Notes: generated by a model from the letters alone, not told the origin. A stretch of DNA of 64,000 nt from Castanea sativa (GCF_040712315.1 NC_134019.1:34505873-34569872), one strand, 5' to 3'; shown: positions 21,816 through 35,045, numbered from the stretch's first letter. Made by a program: numbers and translations.

Positions 21816-24800
21816 TTTGATCTAATTATGGACATTAAAATAATGGTTTCTCTATGATTTGGTACATCATGTTGTTTGATGAATGTATCTTGTGTTTGGG
21901 GAACATCGTTGAGGTTGGATTAGGATTTCATTGATTATGAGAGATAGGCTTTATGTTAGTATTGTGGTTTTGTGTTAGTATTTTGAAAGATTGATGATAT
22001 TATAGTCAATTGGATGTTTATTCATGTATTCTAATATGTCTATTATGTGTGTATTAAATTTCATATGAAAATACCACCGTTTGATAATTGTTTGTGAATT
22101 TACAAGAAAATGTTGCAAAGCTGTCACTGTAATAGATTCGGTGTTCCGCATGATAAATTATGTATAAAATTGTATACAGTGAATTAGGATGGTAGGAGTA
22201 GTTTTATGAATTCTAAGACACATATGGTTGTAATGGAAGTGGTCTCACAGCATTTGGATTGATATAAAAATAATGGTTTAATTTCTAAGTTCCATGAAAT
22301 TCTGACAAGACAAATTCGAGTATGTTGTCTTGTACGATTTTTAATAACTCATGGCTTTATGTTTTGACTCTAAAATTGATACGGTATTTACTACACATCC
22401 AGATGAATGGCTCTGTAAAATTGTATGAGGATTGGATGTGTTTATATTGCCCATTTGTATTTTACAAATGAGGCATATGCTCCTGAAATGAGCAATAAAT
22501 AGTAAATGATAACTCTGACTTTGAGGATTTAATTCTAAAGTTAGGGTGAATGTTTTAAGCTATAATTTAATATAATTATCATTTGGAATGTCTGCATCAT
22601 AGATAAATTTTGTATAACTTGGTTCAAAGTTTAGTACTCAAAGGAGGCATTCTAAACCATTCAACTGTTGTTTTTATAAAGCAGTTTTATTCATGTTGTA
22701 TGTTGCCTTGAGCAAGTTTATGCGTGCACCATTGCTTCTGATCTCAAACACATTCAGAATTGATTTTAAAGTTGTTTGACATGATCTGATTATGAATATT
22801 AAAATAATGGTTTCTCTATGATTTGGTACATCAAGTTGTTTAATGAATGTATCTTGTGTTTGGGGAATATCGTTGAGGTTGGATTAGAATTTCATTGATT
22901 ATGAGAGATAGGCTTTATGTTAGTATTGTGGTTTTGTGTTAGTATTTTGAAAGATTGATGATATTATAGTCAATTGGATGTTTATTCATGTATTCTAATA
23001 TGTGTAGTATGTGTGTATTAAATTTCATATGAAAATACCATCGTTTGATAATTGTTTGAGAATTTACAAGAAAATATTGCAAAGCTGTCAATGGGACAGA
23101 TTTAGTGTTTACACATGATAAATTACATATTAAATTGTATATAGTGAATTAGGATGCTAGAAATAGTTTTTCATGAATTCTAAGACACATATAGTTGTAA
23201 TGGAAGTGGTCTCACAACATTTGGATTGATATAAAAATAATAGTTTAATTTCTAATTTGCATGAAATTCTGTCAAGACATATTTGAGCAAGTTGTCTTGT
23301 ATGATTTTTACTAAATCATGGATTTATGCTTTAACTCTGAAATTGATACAGTATTTACTAGACATCTAAAGGAGTGGCTTTGTAAAATTTCATGGGATTG
23401 GATGTGTTTAGATAGCCCATTTGTATTTTACAAATGAGGCATATGCTGCTCAAATGAGGCATATGCTGCTAAAATGAGCAGTAAATAGTAAATGATAACT
23501 CTGAATTTGAGAATTTAATTCTAAAGTTTGGGTGAATGTTTTGAGCTATAATATGATATGCTTATCATTTGGTATGTCTGGATCATAGATAAATTTTGTA
23601 TAACTTGGTTTAAGGTTTAGTACTCAAAGGAGGGGCTTTAAACCATTCAACTGTTGTTTTTATGAAGCTGTTTTATTTATATTGTATGTTGCCTTATGTA
23701 AGTTTATGCGTGCACCATTGCTTTCGATCTCAAACACATACAGAATTGATTTTAAAGTTGTTTGACTTGATCTGAATATGAACATTAAAATAATGGTTTC
23801 TTTATGATTTGGTACATCATATTATTTGATGAATGTATCTTGTATTTGGGGAGCCTCGTTGAGGTGGTATTAGGATTTCATTGATTATGAGAGACAAACT
23901 TTGTGTTAGTATTGTGGTTTTATGTTAGTATTTTGAAAGATTGATAATATTATGGTCAATTGGATTTTTATTCATGTATTCTAATATGTCTAGTATGTGT
24001 GTATTAAATTTCATATGAAAATACCATCGTTTGGTAATTGTTTGTGAATTTATAAGAAAATGTTGCAAAGCTGTCATCGTGACAGATTCAGTGTTTGTGC
24101 ATGATAAATTATGTATTAAATTGTATACAGTAAATTAGGATGCTAGGAGTAGTTTTTATGAATTCTAAGACACATATGGTTGTAATGGAAGTGGTCTCAC
24201 AGAATTTGGATTGATATAAAAATAATGGTTCAATTTCTAAGTTGCATGAAATTTTGTCAAGATAGATTTGAGCTTGTTTTCTTGTATGATTTTTATTAAA
24301 TTATGGCTTTATGCTTTGACTCTGAAATTGATATGGTATTTACTAGATATCTAGAGAAGTGGCTTCGTAAATGAGACATATGCTGATGAAATGAGCAGTA
24401 AATAGTAAATGATAACTTTGACTTTGAGGATTTAATTCTAAAGTTAGGGTGAATATTTTGAGCTATAATTTAATATGCTTATCATTTGGTATGTCTGGAT
24501 CATGGATAAATTTTGTATAACTTGGTTCAAGGTTTAGTACTCAAAGGAGGGGTTCTAAACCATTCAACTATTGTTTTTATGAAGCTTTTTTATTTATATT
24601 GTATGTTGCCTTGTGTAAGTTTATGCGTGCACCATTGCTTTCGATCTCAAACACATACAGAATTGATTTTAAAGTTGTTTGACTTGATCTGAATATGAAC
24701 ATTAAAATAATGGTTTCTTTATGATTTGGTACATCATATTGTTTGATGAATGTATCTTGTATTTGGGGAACCTCGTTGAGGTGGTATTAGGATTTTATTG

Positions 24801-27800
24801 ATTATGAGAGACAGACTTTGTGTTAGTATTGTGGTTTTATGTTAGTATTTTGAAAGATTGATAATATTATGGTCAATTGGATTTTTATTCATGTATTCTA
24901 ATATGTCTAGTATGTGTGTATTAAATTTCATATGAAAATACCATCGTTTGGTAATTGTTTGTGAATTTATAAGAAAATGTTGCAAAGCTGTCATCGTGAC
25001 AGATTCAGTGTTTGTGCATGATAAATTATGTATTAAATTGTATACAGTAAATTAGGATGCTAGGAGTAGTTTTTATGAATTCTAAGACACATATGGTTGT
25101 AATGGAAGTGGTCTCACATAATTTGGATTGATATAAAAATAATGGTTTAATTTCTAAGTTGCATGAAATTCTGTCAAGATAGATTTGAGCTTGTTTTCTT
25201 GTATGATTTTTATTAAATTATGGCTTTATGCTTTGACTCTGAAATTGATATGGTATTTACTAGACATCTAGAGAAGTGGCTTTGTAAATGAGACATATGC
25301 TGATGAAATGAGCAGTAAATAGTAAATGATAACTTTGACTTTGAGGATTTAATTCTAAAGTTAGGGTGAATATTTTGAGCTATAATTTAATATGCTTATC
25401 ATTTGGTATGTCTAGATCATGGATAAATTTTGTATAACTTGGTTCAAGGTTTAGTACTCAAAGGAGGGGTTCTAAACCATTCAACTTTTGTTTTTATGAA
25501 GCTTTTTTATTTATATTGTATGTTGCCTTGTGTAAGTTTATGCGTGCACCATTGCTTTCGATCTCAAACACATACATAATTGATTCTAAAGTTGTTTGAC
25601 TTGATCTGAATATGAATATTAAAATAATGGTTTCTTTATGATTTGGTACATCATATTGTTTGATGAATGTATCTTGTATTTGGGGAACCTCGTTGAGGTG
25701 GTATTAGGATTTCATTGATTATGAGAGACAGACTTTGTGTTAGTATTGTGGTTTTATGTTAGTATTTTGAAAGATTGACCATATTATGGTCAATTGGATT
25801 TTTATTCATGTATTCTAATATGTCTAGTATGTGTGTATTAAATTTCATATGAAAATACTATCGTTTGGTAATTGTTTGTGAATTTATAAGAAAATGTTGC
25901 AAAGCTGTCATCGTGACAGATTCAGTGTTTGTGCATGATAAATTATGTATTAAATTGTATACAGTAAATTAGGATGCTAGGAGTAGTTTTTATAAATTCT
26001 AAGACACATATGGTTGTAATGGAAGTGGTCTCATAGAATTTGGATTGATATAAAAATAATGGTTTAATTTCTAAGTTGCATGAAATTCTGTCAAGATAGA
26101 TTTGAGCTTGTTTTCTTGTATGATTTTTATTAAATATGGCTTTATGCTTTGACTCTGAAATTGATATGGTATTTACTAGACATCTAGAGAAGTGGCTTTG
26201 TAAATGAGGCATATGCTGATGAAATGAGCAGTAAATAGTAAATGATAACTGTAAGGACACAATTCAAATTCCCAAACTATGACTGGAGGGAGATGGGCTT
26301 GAAAGGCATTTCTTTACAATAAATTTGTAGAGGATGGGTTTGTAATCTAGATTTCAAGGATGGTTTAGACAATAAGGGAAAGAACGGGCTTTGGGCCCAA
26401 TGGGACAAATTAAAGAGTTGTTTGCAAAAGTAAGACTGAGAATTCCTCCTCGGACGAAATCCGAGGATTGTTTATAATAGTATTTCCTTAAGTTTGGATA
26501 CAAATATTGATTATCATATACTATTGGCTCTTTTTCTTCCTGAAAAAGCCTCCCCTTTCCTTCGTAGGACTTCTCCTTCATTTATACTTCTTTTTTCTTC
26601 TCTTCATCGTCCTCCACCTCATGGTTGTAATGCTGGTTTTGGATACTTGTCCCATCAATCCTTCCCTAAAGCCCGCTGGGGTCAGGGACCAAGTTCCAAA
26701 CTTCATGCTCACGTCCCATCCTTCCATCCATGCAGTCAATATATCAATTTACATAGCTTTTAATGTATGGGCGGTGGTAGCAGCTTTACCTTATATATTC
26801 CACCGCCCTTTCTATTGTCCTCCACGTGTACCGTGTATTCCCGTAGCCGTAGGATTCTTTATAACATATCCCGGGGATACTAAACCTCTCGTCCTATGTC
26901 CTCGGATTAACAATCCGAGGACAAATATACTCCTCGGACATAATTGGTCATTCGTTTATCATATCTTTACTTGACATTTCTTTATAAGATCCCTTCAGAT
27001 ACTCCAAGATCATTTTGATGTCTTCGGTTTAGGGTTTCTAGCCCAAAAGACCTCGTTGGGCCATCCTTGGTAAATTACTGGGCCCAATGCCCCTACAATA
27101 ATTTTGACTTTGAGGATTTAATTCTAAAGTTAGGGTGAATATTTTGAGCTATAATTTAATATGCTTATCATTTGGTATGTCTGGATCATGGATAAATTTT
27201 GTATAACTTGGTTCAAAGTTTAGTACTCAAAAGAGGGGTTCTAAATCATTCAACTATTGTTTTTATGAAGCTGTTTTATTTATGTTGTATGTTGCCTTGT
27301 GTAAGTTTATGCGTGCACCATTGCTTCCGATCTCAAACACATTCAGAATTGATTTTAAAGTTGTTTGACCTGATCTGAATATGAACATTAAAATAATGGT
27401 TTATTTATGATTTGGTACATCATATTGTTTGATGAATGTATCTTGTGTTTGGGGAACCTCGTTGAGGTAGGATTATGATTTCATTGATTATGAGAGACAG
27501 ACTTTGTGTTAGTATTGTGGTTTTGTGTTAGTATTTTGAAAGATTGATGATATTATGGTCAATTGGATTTTTATTCATGTATTCTAATATGTCTAGTATG
27601 TGTATATTTAATTTTATATGAAAATACCATTGTTTGATAATTGTTTGTGAATTTACAAGAAAATGTTGCAAAGCTGTCACCAAGACAGATTCAGTTATTT
27701 ACATGATAAATTATGTATTAAATTGTATACAGTAAATTAGGATGCTAGGAGTAGTGTTTATGAATTCTAAGACACATATGGTTGTAATGGAAGTGGTCTC

Positions 27801-28217
27801 ACAGAATTTGGATTGATATAAAAATAATGGTTTAATTTCTAAGTTACATGAAATTCTGTCAAGGCAGATTTGAGCTTGTTGTCTTGTATGATTTTTATTA
27901 AATTATGGCTTTATGCTTTGACTCCGAAATTGATATGGTATTTACTAGACATCTAGGGGTGTGGCTCTGTAAATGAGGCATATGCTACTGAAATGAGTAG
28001 TAAATAGTAAATGATAACTCTGACTTAGAGGATTTAATTCTAAAGTTAGGGTGAATATTTTGAGCTATAATCTAATATGCTTATCATTTGGTATGTCTGG
28101 ATCATGGATAAATTTTGTATAACTTGGTTCAAGGTTTAGTATTCGAAAGAGGGGTTCTAAACCATTCAACTATTGTTTTTATGAAGCTGTTTTATTCATG
28201 TTGTATGTTGCCTTGAG
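21816..28217. repeat. Long-unit satellite array, six copies of 0.9-1.0 kb
   Basis: Using 'gatctgaatatgaacatta' as the reference start, units begin at 21819, 22783, 23769, 24686, 25613 and 27372. Lengths are 964, 986, 917, 927, about 906 (after removing an inserted LTR) and a partial last unit of about 845. Units 3, 4 and 5 are nearly identical; units 1 and 2 keep a block ('cccatttgtattttacaaatg') deleted from units 3-6. Unit 2 has an extra local duplication near 23440-23475. No coding frame. The array abuts the truncated Gypsy integrase on the left. Confidence 0.95.
26250..27097. mobile_element. Solo LTR (848 bp) inside satellite unit 5
   Basis: It begins TGTAAGGACAC and ends GCCCCTACA, flanked by ATAAC (26245-26249) and ATAAT (27098-27102), a 5-bp duplication with one mismatch. 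The neighbouring satellite units give the empty site, so the boundaries are firm. It contains several CCTCGGA inverted repeats, one with perfect 11-bp arms at 26898-26922. No coding content; open frames inside are incidental. A solo LTR arises by recombination between the two LTRs of a full element, whose family I cannot name. Confidence 0.88.
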
Positions 28218-28650
28218 TAACTTTATTCATGTTTTTATAGCTTTTTTTTAATGTGAATTTTATAATGCATTTTTTTAATAGATGTGTTCATTGCTCTTAA
28301 ATATAATCTCCATTTCATACACACTAAATTATTATGAGGATTATCTTAAAAACAGAATTATAAGAATGAATATCTTTTAAGTGATCCCAATGTATTTTCA
28401 TTAGGAGTGTTTGATAGAAGAAAAACGCTGAAGCTTTATGATATATTTAATAATTCTAGCTTCATAACCAAGTGTTAATTAAGCCATAATTGGACTGTGT
28501 TTTTTTATTCATGTAATATAGAAGCAATTTAATGGTTTTTGGTTGAATGTGATGACAAGGTTAGTGATTGTTTGGGTTGATGTGGGGGAATAGAAAGAAG
28601 CTTAGATCTGCAGAAAGTCAAAAACCAAAACTTAGCCAACAAATCAGACT
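28218..28650. other. AT-rich noncoding stretch
   Basis: The satellite similarity ends near 28217. Nothing recognised up to the next tandem repeat. Confidence 0.5.
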
Positions 28651-28654
28651 TGTA

Positions 28655-29215
28655 CACTTAGCTTGATCATAGTAAGTAAATTTTGTTTAAATACGTATAA
28701 AACTCTATACTCGTGATGTTTGTGATTGGTTTTGTGGTAGGTTGTTATGTTGGAGCAAGCAGGTGGTTTGCATGGTGTTATAAGGTGGTTTAAATTCATA
28801 TTGGAAGTGTTTTTAATTTCATGCAAATGTGAATGGACCTTGTTGATTAGATGTTATGAATAGTATTTTAATTGATTTCAATACTTGTAAACACTTTATA
28901 CTTGTGATGTTTGTGATTGGTTTTGTGGTGGGTTGTTGTGTTGAAGCAAGCAGGTGTCTTGCATGGTGTTATAAGGTGGTTTAAATTCATATTGGGAGTG
29001 TTTTTAGTTTCTTGCAAATGTGAATGAAACTTGTTAATTAGATGTGATGAATATTACTTTATTCGATTTCAATACATGTAAGCGTTGTACTTTTGATGTT
29101 TGTGATTGGTTTTGTGGTGGGTTGTTGTGTTGGAGCAAGCGAGTGGCTTGCATGGTGTTATAAGATGGTTGAAATTCATATTGGGAGTGTTTGAGTGTGC
29201 AATGTATATTTGTTT
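28655..29215. repeat. Tandem repeat, three units of 180-200 bp
   Basis: Three copies of a block with 'gatgtttgtgattggttttg', 'ggagcaagcaggtgg' and 'cttgcatggtgttataag', starting near 28714, 28914 and 29094. The array ends near the left end of the Copia element. Confidence 0.9.
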
Positions 29216-29228
29216 AAGTATTAAGATT

Positions 29229-29878
29229 GATAGGCCAAAAACGTATTGACCCCTTGTGATGGATTAATTGATTAATTAGCCAAGTTTAATTAATTAACCA
29301 ATTTAACATTCAAACGCGTGGTAGCACAAACAAATCACCAATAAACTAAAGTGCAATGGAAAATAAATTTGACACAGTGATTTGTTTACGAATGAGGAAA
29401 ACCTTCAAGATTAAAACCCCACCAGGTGATTTTAAGGTCGCCACTCTCGAGAATCCACTATTATCACAACAAGCGGTTACAAGTAAAAGAATCTCAGTAC
29501 CTTATACCAACTTATAGTTGAACCCTTACCCCAATACCCAATTAGACTTGTTCTGTAGTGACAATCTCTCATTTTCAATGCGCGACTCCCAGTACATGAC
29601 TAACGAATTGCACGGATCCCAGTACGCGACTACAATCACCAACTTGAGAAAGATGTTGGCTGCAAAGTACTTCAGTTCATCCTTACAATGAAGAACAAGA
29701 AGATGCTTGGTTACAAAATCCTATGGTGTAAAGACACAACAACTTCTTCACAAAGAGATGAACTAGGGAAAACTTTGTTTCTGGTCACAAATTGGTTGAA
29801 CAGACTTTGCTCAATGCTTGTGCAACTTGTGCTTGCTTTGACGGCCCTTAAGATAATCCTTTTATATGTCTAGGGTTA
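29229..29878 (-). repeat. 3' LTR of the pol-only Copia element, truncated
   Basis: It matches 34022-34670 closely for 650 bp, then switches at about 29878 into sequence belonging to the internal 3' region (compare reverse complement of 56990-57050). The remaining third of the LTR, the purine tract and part of the internal region are deleted. A 13-bp direct repeat 'ataatccttttat' (29853-29865 and 29881-29893) marks the junction. Confidence 0.8.
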
Positions 29879-30530
29879 AAATAATCCTTTTATGAGGACT
29901 ATCATCTTTGAGGTACATCCTATAACTCCCACATCTCTTAGAAAACACGCTTGCAGTCATATTTTAAAGCATTTTGTTCTTTGCATATTTTCTTTTTATT
30001 AAGCAAACCATGCATGGGTATACAAAGGAGAGAAAAGAAATACCCAATTATGTTAAGTTTTTAGACATTGCACTTTTACTATGCCGAAGCATATAGATGT
30101 CATTTCATGATTGGCGGGTAATAGTGGTGAGATAGTTATTTATGCATTTCTCTTAGGATTTTCTAGTCATTCTCGTCAAAAAGAGTGATACGAGTGTTAA
30201 GTATAAGAGATCACTTAACCTTGCACATCACAAACAAAGAGCCATAAAGCTCACTTGGTTAGTTTATGCGTAATAATGCTTATCTAAGTTACAAGAGATA
30301 CAAAGTTTAGAAAACTCTGTTTCAATGGCCATTTTAAGGTTCACAAGAACCAATGTATACAAACACACACTGTTTTTGTATTTTTCTGAATTTTTCAAAA
30401 AATTTTTTATTTGAAAAAAAACAAAATAATTAAAACTGAAAAACTAATAACCAAAAACATGTAAAGCAAAACAAAGCAATGCATAAAAACTAGATGCAAA
30501 TGCATGAGAAGGAGAAAGATGAGAAGGAGA

Positions 30531-33500
30531 TCAATCTATGGAAATAACACCAATGTTTTGACGAAGGAATTCAAAACATTTACTGTCCAGAGGTTTGGTG
30601 AAAAGGTCAGCCTTTTGATCATCGGTGTGAATAAACTCAAGAGTAAGAATACCATCTTCAACAAGTTCCCTAATGAAGTGATGTCGAATCTCTATGTGTT
30701 TGGTTAGAGAATGTTGAATCAGATTCTTAGAGATGTTGATGGCACTAGTATTGTCACAATAGATAGTGAGATGTTCTTGACATATACCATAATCATGATG
30801 AAGTTTTTGAATCCATAAGAGTTGGGTGCAACAGCTACCAGCAGTAATGTACTCAGCTTCAGCAGTGGATAAATAGATGGGGTTTTTCTTTTTGCTCATC
30901 TAGGAGACAAGATTATTTCCCACATAAAAGCAGCCCCCTGATGTGCTCTTCCTATCATCAGCATTTCTTGCCCAATCGGCGTTAGAGTACCCAGCCAAGA
31001 CATCATTAATGTCCTTGCTGTACCGCACACCAAAATCAGTGGTGGTTTTGACATACTTTATGATTCTTTTTAAAGCAGCGATATGAGATTCTTTGGAATT
31101 AGCCTGATATTGAGCACACACTCCAACACTATAACTAATGTTAGGTCTACTAGCAGTGAGGTAAAGAAAACTACCTATCATGCTTCTATATAGAGATGAA
31201 TCAACACTTTTTCCTAACAAGTTAACAGTGAGTTTAACATTTGGGCTCATAGGGGTTCTAACAGAACTAGTAGATTCTAAACCAAATTGTTTCACAAGAT
31301 TCTCAGCATATTTAGATTGAGAAAGAAATATACCTGAATCTTGTAAACGAATTTGCAATCCAAGGAAGTGAGTTAGCTCTCCAATCATGCTTATCTCGAA
31401 CTCGGCTTGCATGAGTTTTGAGAAGCCATGAGCAAGTTCATCCTTAGTCGATCCAAACATGATGTCATCAACGTAGACTTGAGTAACAATCAGTTCGCCA
31501 TCTTTCTTCTTGATGAAGAGAGTTTGATCAACCTTTCCCTTTGTGAACCTATGTGACACCAAATATTGTGTGAGTTGATCATACCAAGCTCTAGGTGCTT
31601 GCTTCAGCCCATAAAGTGCCTTTTTAAGATACAACACATGATGAGGAAAGTGTGGATCAATGAAACCTTTTGGTTGAGCCATATAGACATCTTCTTTAAG
31701 TAGCCCATTCAAGAAAGCAGTCTTTACGTCCATCTGATAAAACTTGAATTTTAATTGGCCAGCTAAGGTAAGGAGAATTCTTATGGACTCCATACGAGCA
31801 ACTGGGGCAAATATTTCATCATAATCTACTCCTTCCATTTGCGAGTATCGTTGAACTACAAGTCGAGCCTTGTTGCAAATCACATTGCCTTCCTCATTAG
31901 TCTTCTTACGGAATATCCACTTTGTACCAATGATGTGCTCACCCTCCGATCTTGGTACTAAAGTTGAGACATCATTCCTCTGAAACTGAAGCAATTCATC
32001 ATGCATTGCTTCAACCCAACTTTCATCTTGAAGAGCTTCCTCAACTTTAGTTGGTTCCACTTGTGACAAATAACAAGAATAAGATACAAAGTTAGCAACA
32101 CATTTATCAACTGTTCATTTCCTTAATGTGAGTTCATTCGTATTTCCCATAATATCTTCTGGAGGATGATTTATCTTAATCCTGGAGGAAGGACCTTTCT
32201 CCTCATGGGGTTCAGAATCTGGTGAAGTGGGTATATTTGTAGACTCTTCCAGGACACTGGGAGTACATAGAGTACTTGAAGATATTGGATCTTGTTCAAT
32301 GATTTCTTGAAGTACCTTTGACTTAGGAGGAATAATTTCTTTGGGAAATTCCTCAAAGCTTTTCTCAGTACTTGAATCTGCAGACTCATCAATGACAACA
32401 TTCACTGTCTCCATTACCTTCATGGTTCTTTTGTTGTATACCTGATAAGCCTTACTTGTAGAAGAGTATCCCAGAAATATTCCATCATCACTTTTGAAGT
32501 CAAACTTTCCCACATTCTCTCTATCCTTAAGGATGAAGCAAATACTTCCAAATATTCTGAAATACTTCACATTTGGCTTCCTTCCTTTCCATAATTCATA
32601 TGGGGTCTTCTTGGTGCCAGGTCTGAAAGACACCCTATTAATAGTATGACATGTAGTGTTAACGGCTTCTCCCCACAAGTTTCTGGCCACATCCTCATTG
32701 TGCAACATGGCTCTAGCCATCTCCTGAATAACCCTGTTCTTCCTTTCTACTACACCATTCTGCTGAGGAGTAATAGGAGCAAAGAATTCTTGAGATATAC
32801 CTAATCTTATACAAAAAGACTCCATATATGATTTCTCGAATTCTTTACCATGGTCACTTCGAATTCAATCAATTTTCAAGTTCTTTTCATTTTGCAGTCT
32901 TGTGCACAAAGCTTCAATGTGCTCAGGAGCATCTGACTTGGATCGTAGGAGGATGACCCAAGTGTATCTGGTGAAGTCATCTACCACAACCATGATGTAT
33001 CTCTTACCACCAAGATATTCAGTTCTAGTTGGACCCATAAGATCCAGATGTAGAAGCTCCAATGGTCTAGATGTAGCTGATGTCTGAGTGCCCGGATGCT
33101 TAGCTTTCGTCTGTTTCCCAAACTGACATGGTCTACACACCACATTGCTCATTCTACTAAGCTTTGGTATCCCCAAGACTGATTCATGCTTAGATACAAT
33201 AGAAAGATGTTTGTAACTAGCATGTCCCATATGTTGATGCCACAAATCTTCATTTGGCAAACGAATGCTATTGCACACAATGTCAGCATCAGGAACTAAT
33301 CCATAGCAGTTGTCTAGAATGTGAACACCACTTATGAGTTTCTTTCCAGACTCACCCATGACAAGACACTTTCCCTTGGAGAATAGTACCATGAAGTCTT
33401 GATCACATATCTGACTTATACTCAAAAGGTTCACCCCTAAACCTTTTACATATAGAACGTTTGCAATGTCCGGCAGTCCAAGTAGAGATAATTCCCTTTC

Positions 33501-33730
33501 CTTTAATCTGTGATTTGTTCCCATCACCAAAAGTGACATTGCCACCTTTCTTAGACTCGAAAACCTTGAATAGGGATCGGTCTCCAGTCATGTGTCTTGA
33601 GCAACTACTGTCAAGGTACCACAAGCAAGTGTCCATAACTTTAAATGCGAACTTCATCATAAAGCACACTTCATGCTTAGATGACAGATCAGTGGGAATG
33701 ATGCTTTCTCGCATCTGCCTCTTATGAGCT
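30531..33730 (-). pseudogene. Copia pol: protease, integrase, reverse transcriptase, RNase H
   Basis: Domains in order on the minus strand. Protease at about 33640-33540 has WYLDSSCSRHMTG, where the catalytic DSG is DSS. A frameshift lies near 33480-33540. GAG-pre-integrase and integrase (33545-32115) keep the zinc-binding WHQHMGHA ... CRPC and the acidic triad LHLDLMGP, IRSDHGKEF and QQNGVVERKN. The RT (32069-30900) keeps [20 protein letters not shown] and YVDDIMFGS. RNase H (30899-30531) has YLSTAEAEYIT and ADLFTKPL. I see only about three in-frame stops (near 32864, 32112 and 30899) plus the frameshift, so this is the best-preserved polyprotein in the window. The original frame across these breaks is inferred. 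Confidence 0.92.
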
Positions 33731-34004
33731 AAGCCTTTGATTTTTACTCTTCTTAGCTGAAATCCTGTGCCCATTTTTATTCTGAGATAGTCTAGTTCTT
33801 TCTTGGTTGAGCAGAGATCTTTTCCAATGATCATCATAATAGAGTTCAAATAACTTTTAGACTTGTATTTTTTGAAATGCTCAGACAAATAGAGATTAGA
33901 AAAACAAGATGTATTTGAAAACATAGATCTCTTCAAGTTGGTGACAACCATGACAACAGGGGTTAATGGATCACACACAAGGATTACACCCTAATCAGAG
34001 TGTG

Positions 34005-34019
34005 CCTGCTCTAATACCA
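34005..34019 (-). other. Primer-binding site of the pol-only Copia element
   Basis: On the minus strand TGGTATTAGAGCAGG follows the LTR end by 2 nt. It resembles the usual TGGTATCAGAGC complementary to initiator tRNA-Met. Confidence 0.75.
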
Positions 34020-34021
34020 CT

Positions 34022-35040
34022 TGATAGGCCAAAAATGTATTGACCCCTTGTGATGGATTAATTGATTAATTAGCCAAGTTTAACTAATTAACCAATTTAA
34101 CATGCAAACGCGTGGTAGCACAAACAAATCACCAATAAACTAAAGTGCAGCGGAAAATAAATTTGACATAGTGATTTGTTTACGAATAGGGAAAACCTCC
34201 AAGGCAAAAACCCCACCAGGTGATTTTAAGGTCACCACTCCCAAGAATCTACTATTATCACAACAAGCGGTTACAAGTAAAGGAATCCCAGTACCTTATA
34301 CTAACCTACAGTTGAACCCTTACCCCAATACCCAATTGGACTTGTTTTGTAGTGACAATCTCTCCTTTTTAATGCACGACTCCTAGTACGTGAGTAACCA
34401 ATTGCGTGGATTTCAGTACGCGACTTCAATCACCAACTTGAGAAAGATGTTGGTTGCAAAGTTCTTCAATTCATCCTCACAATGAAGAACAAGAAGATGC
34501 TTGGTTACAAAACCCTACGGTGTAAAGACACAACAGCTTCTTCACAAAGAGATGAACTAGGGCAAACTTTGTTTCCGGTCACAAATTGCTTGAACAGACT
34601 TTGCTCAATGCTTGTGCAACTTGTGCTTGCTTTGACGACCCTTAAAATAATCATTTTATATGTCTAGGGTTATGAGAAAAGAAGGCCTAAAGACATGTCT
34701 ACGAATTAGAATCGAAATAGTACTGAAAAACTATTTTTCTTAAATCTCGACAACTAGAGGTGTCGAGGTGCTGTTGAGAAGCTGTCGAACCACGAGTTGG
34801 AACAACTTCTTAAAGCTCGATAGATGCAGCTGTCGAGCTTTAATGAAGAGCACTTCTCTGCTTGTTTCTTGGACAGACTTGCATGGCTTTAACACTTGAT
34901 CTTGAAACCTTGTTTCTTGAAGTATTAAAAATATCCTAGATCTACCCAATTACAAGTAAAGTGCGTTTTGTCAAAGGATTAGCCAATTACATAAAAGAAT
35001 AACATATGTTCTTAACAATTGAACCACATATGTCCTAACA
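34022..35040 (-). repeat. 5' LTR of the pol-only Copia element
   Basis: A 1019-bp LTR, TG...CA on both strands, followed on the minus strand by the primer-binding site. It contains a cluster of short TCGA-centred motifs (34745-34850). The outer end at 35040 was chosen over 35017 because it gives a target-site match with the left flank. Confidence 0.8.
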
Positions 35041-35045
35041 ATGAT

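Larger units (their letters stand above)
29229..35040 (-). mobile_element. Copia (Sirevirus-like) retrotransposon with pol but no gag
   Basis: The element lies on the minus strand between two LTR copies that both begin TGATAGGCC on the plus strand (29229 and 34022). Flanks are AAGAT (29224-29228) and ATGAT (35041-35045), a 5-bp duplication with one mismatch. The order on the minus strand is 5' LTR, primer-binding site, protease, integrase, RT, RNase H, noncoding 3' region, truncated 3' LTR. Only about 300 bp separate the primer-binding site from the protease, so gag is absent. LTR start sequence (minus, TGTTAGGACATATG) resembles that of the gag-only element at 52977-59411. Confidence 0.88.

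Noticed and set aside
26507..26974. 155-codon hydrophobic open frame
   Set aside because: Lies wholly inside the solo LTR; shifted overlapping frame at 26494-26763 is equally open.
21816..28217. Tandem gene family
   Set aside because: All units carry stops in every frame and no domain was recognised.
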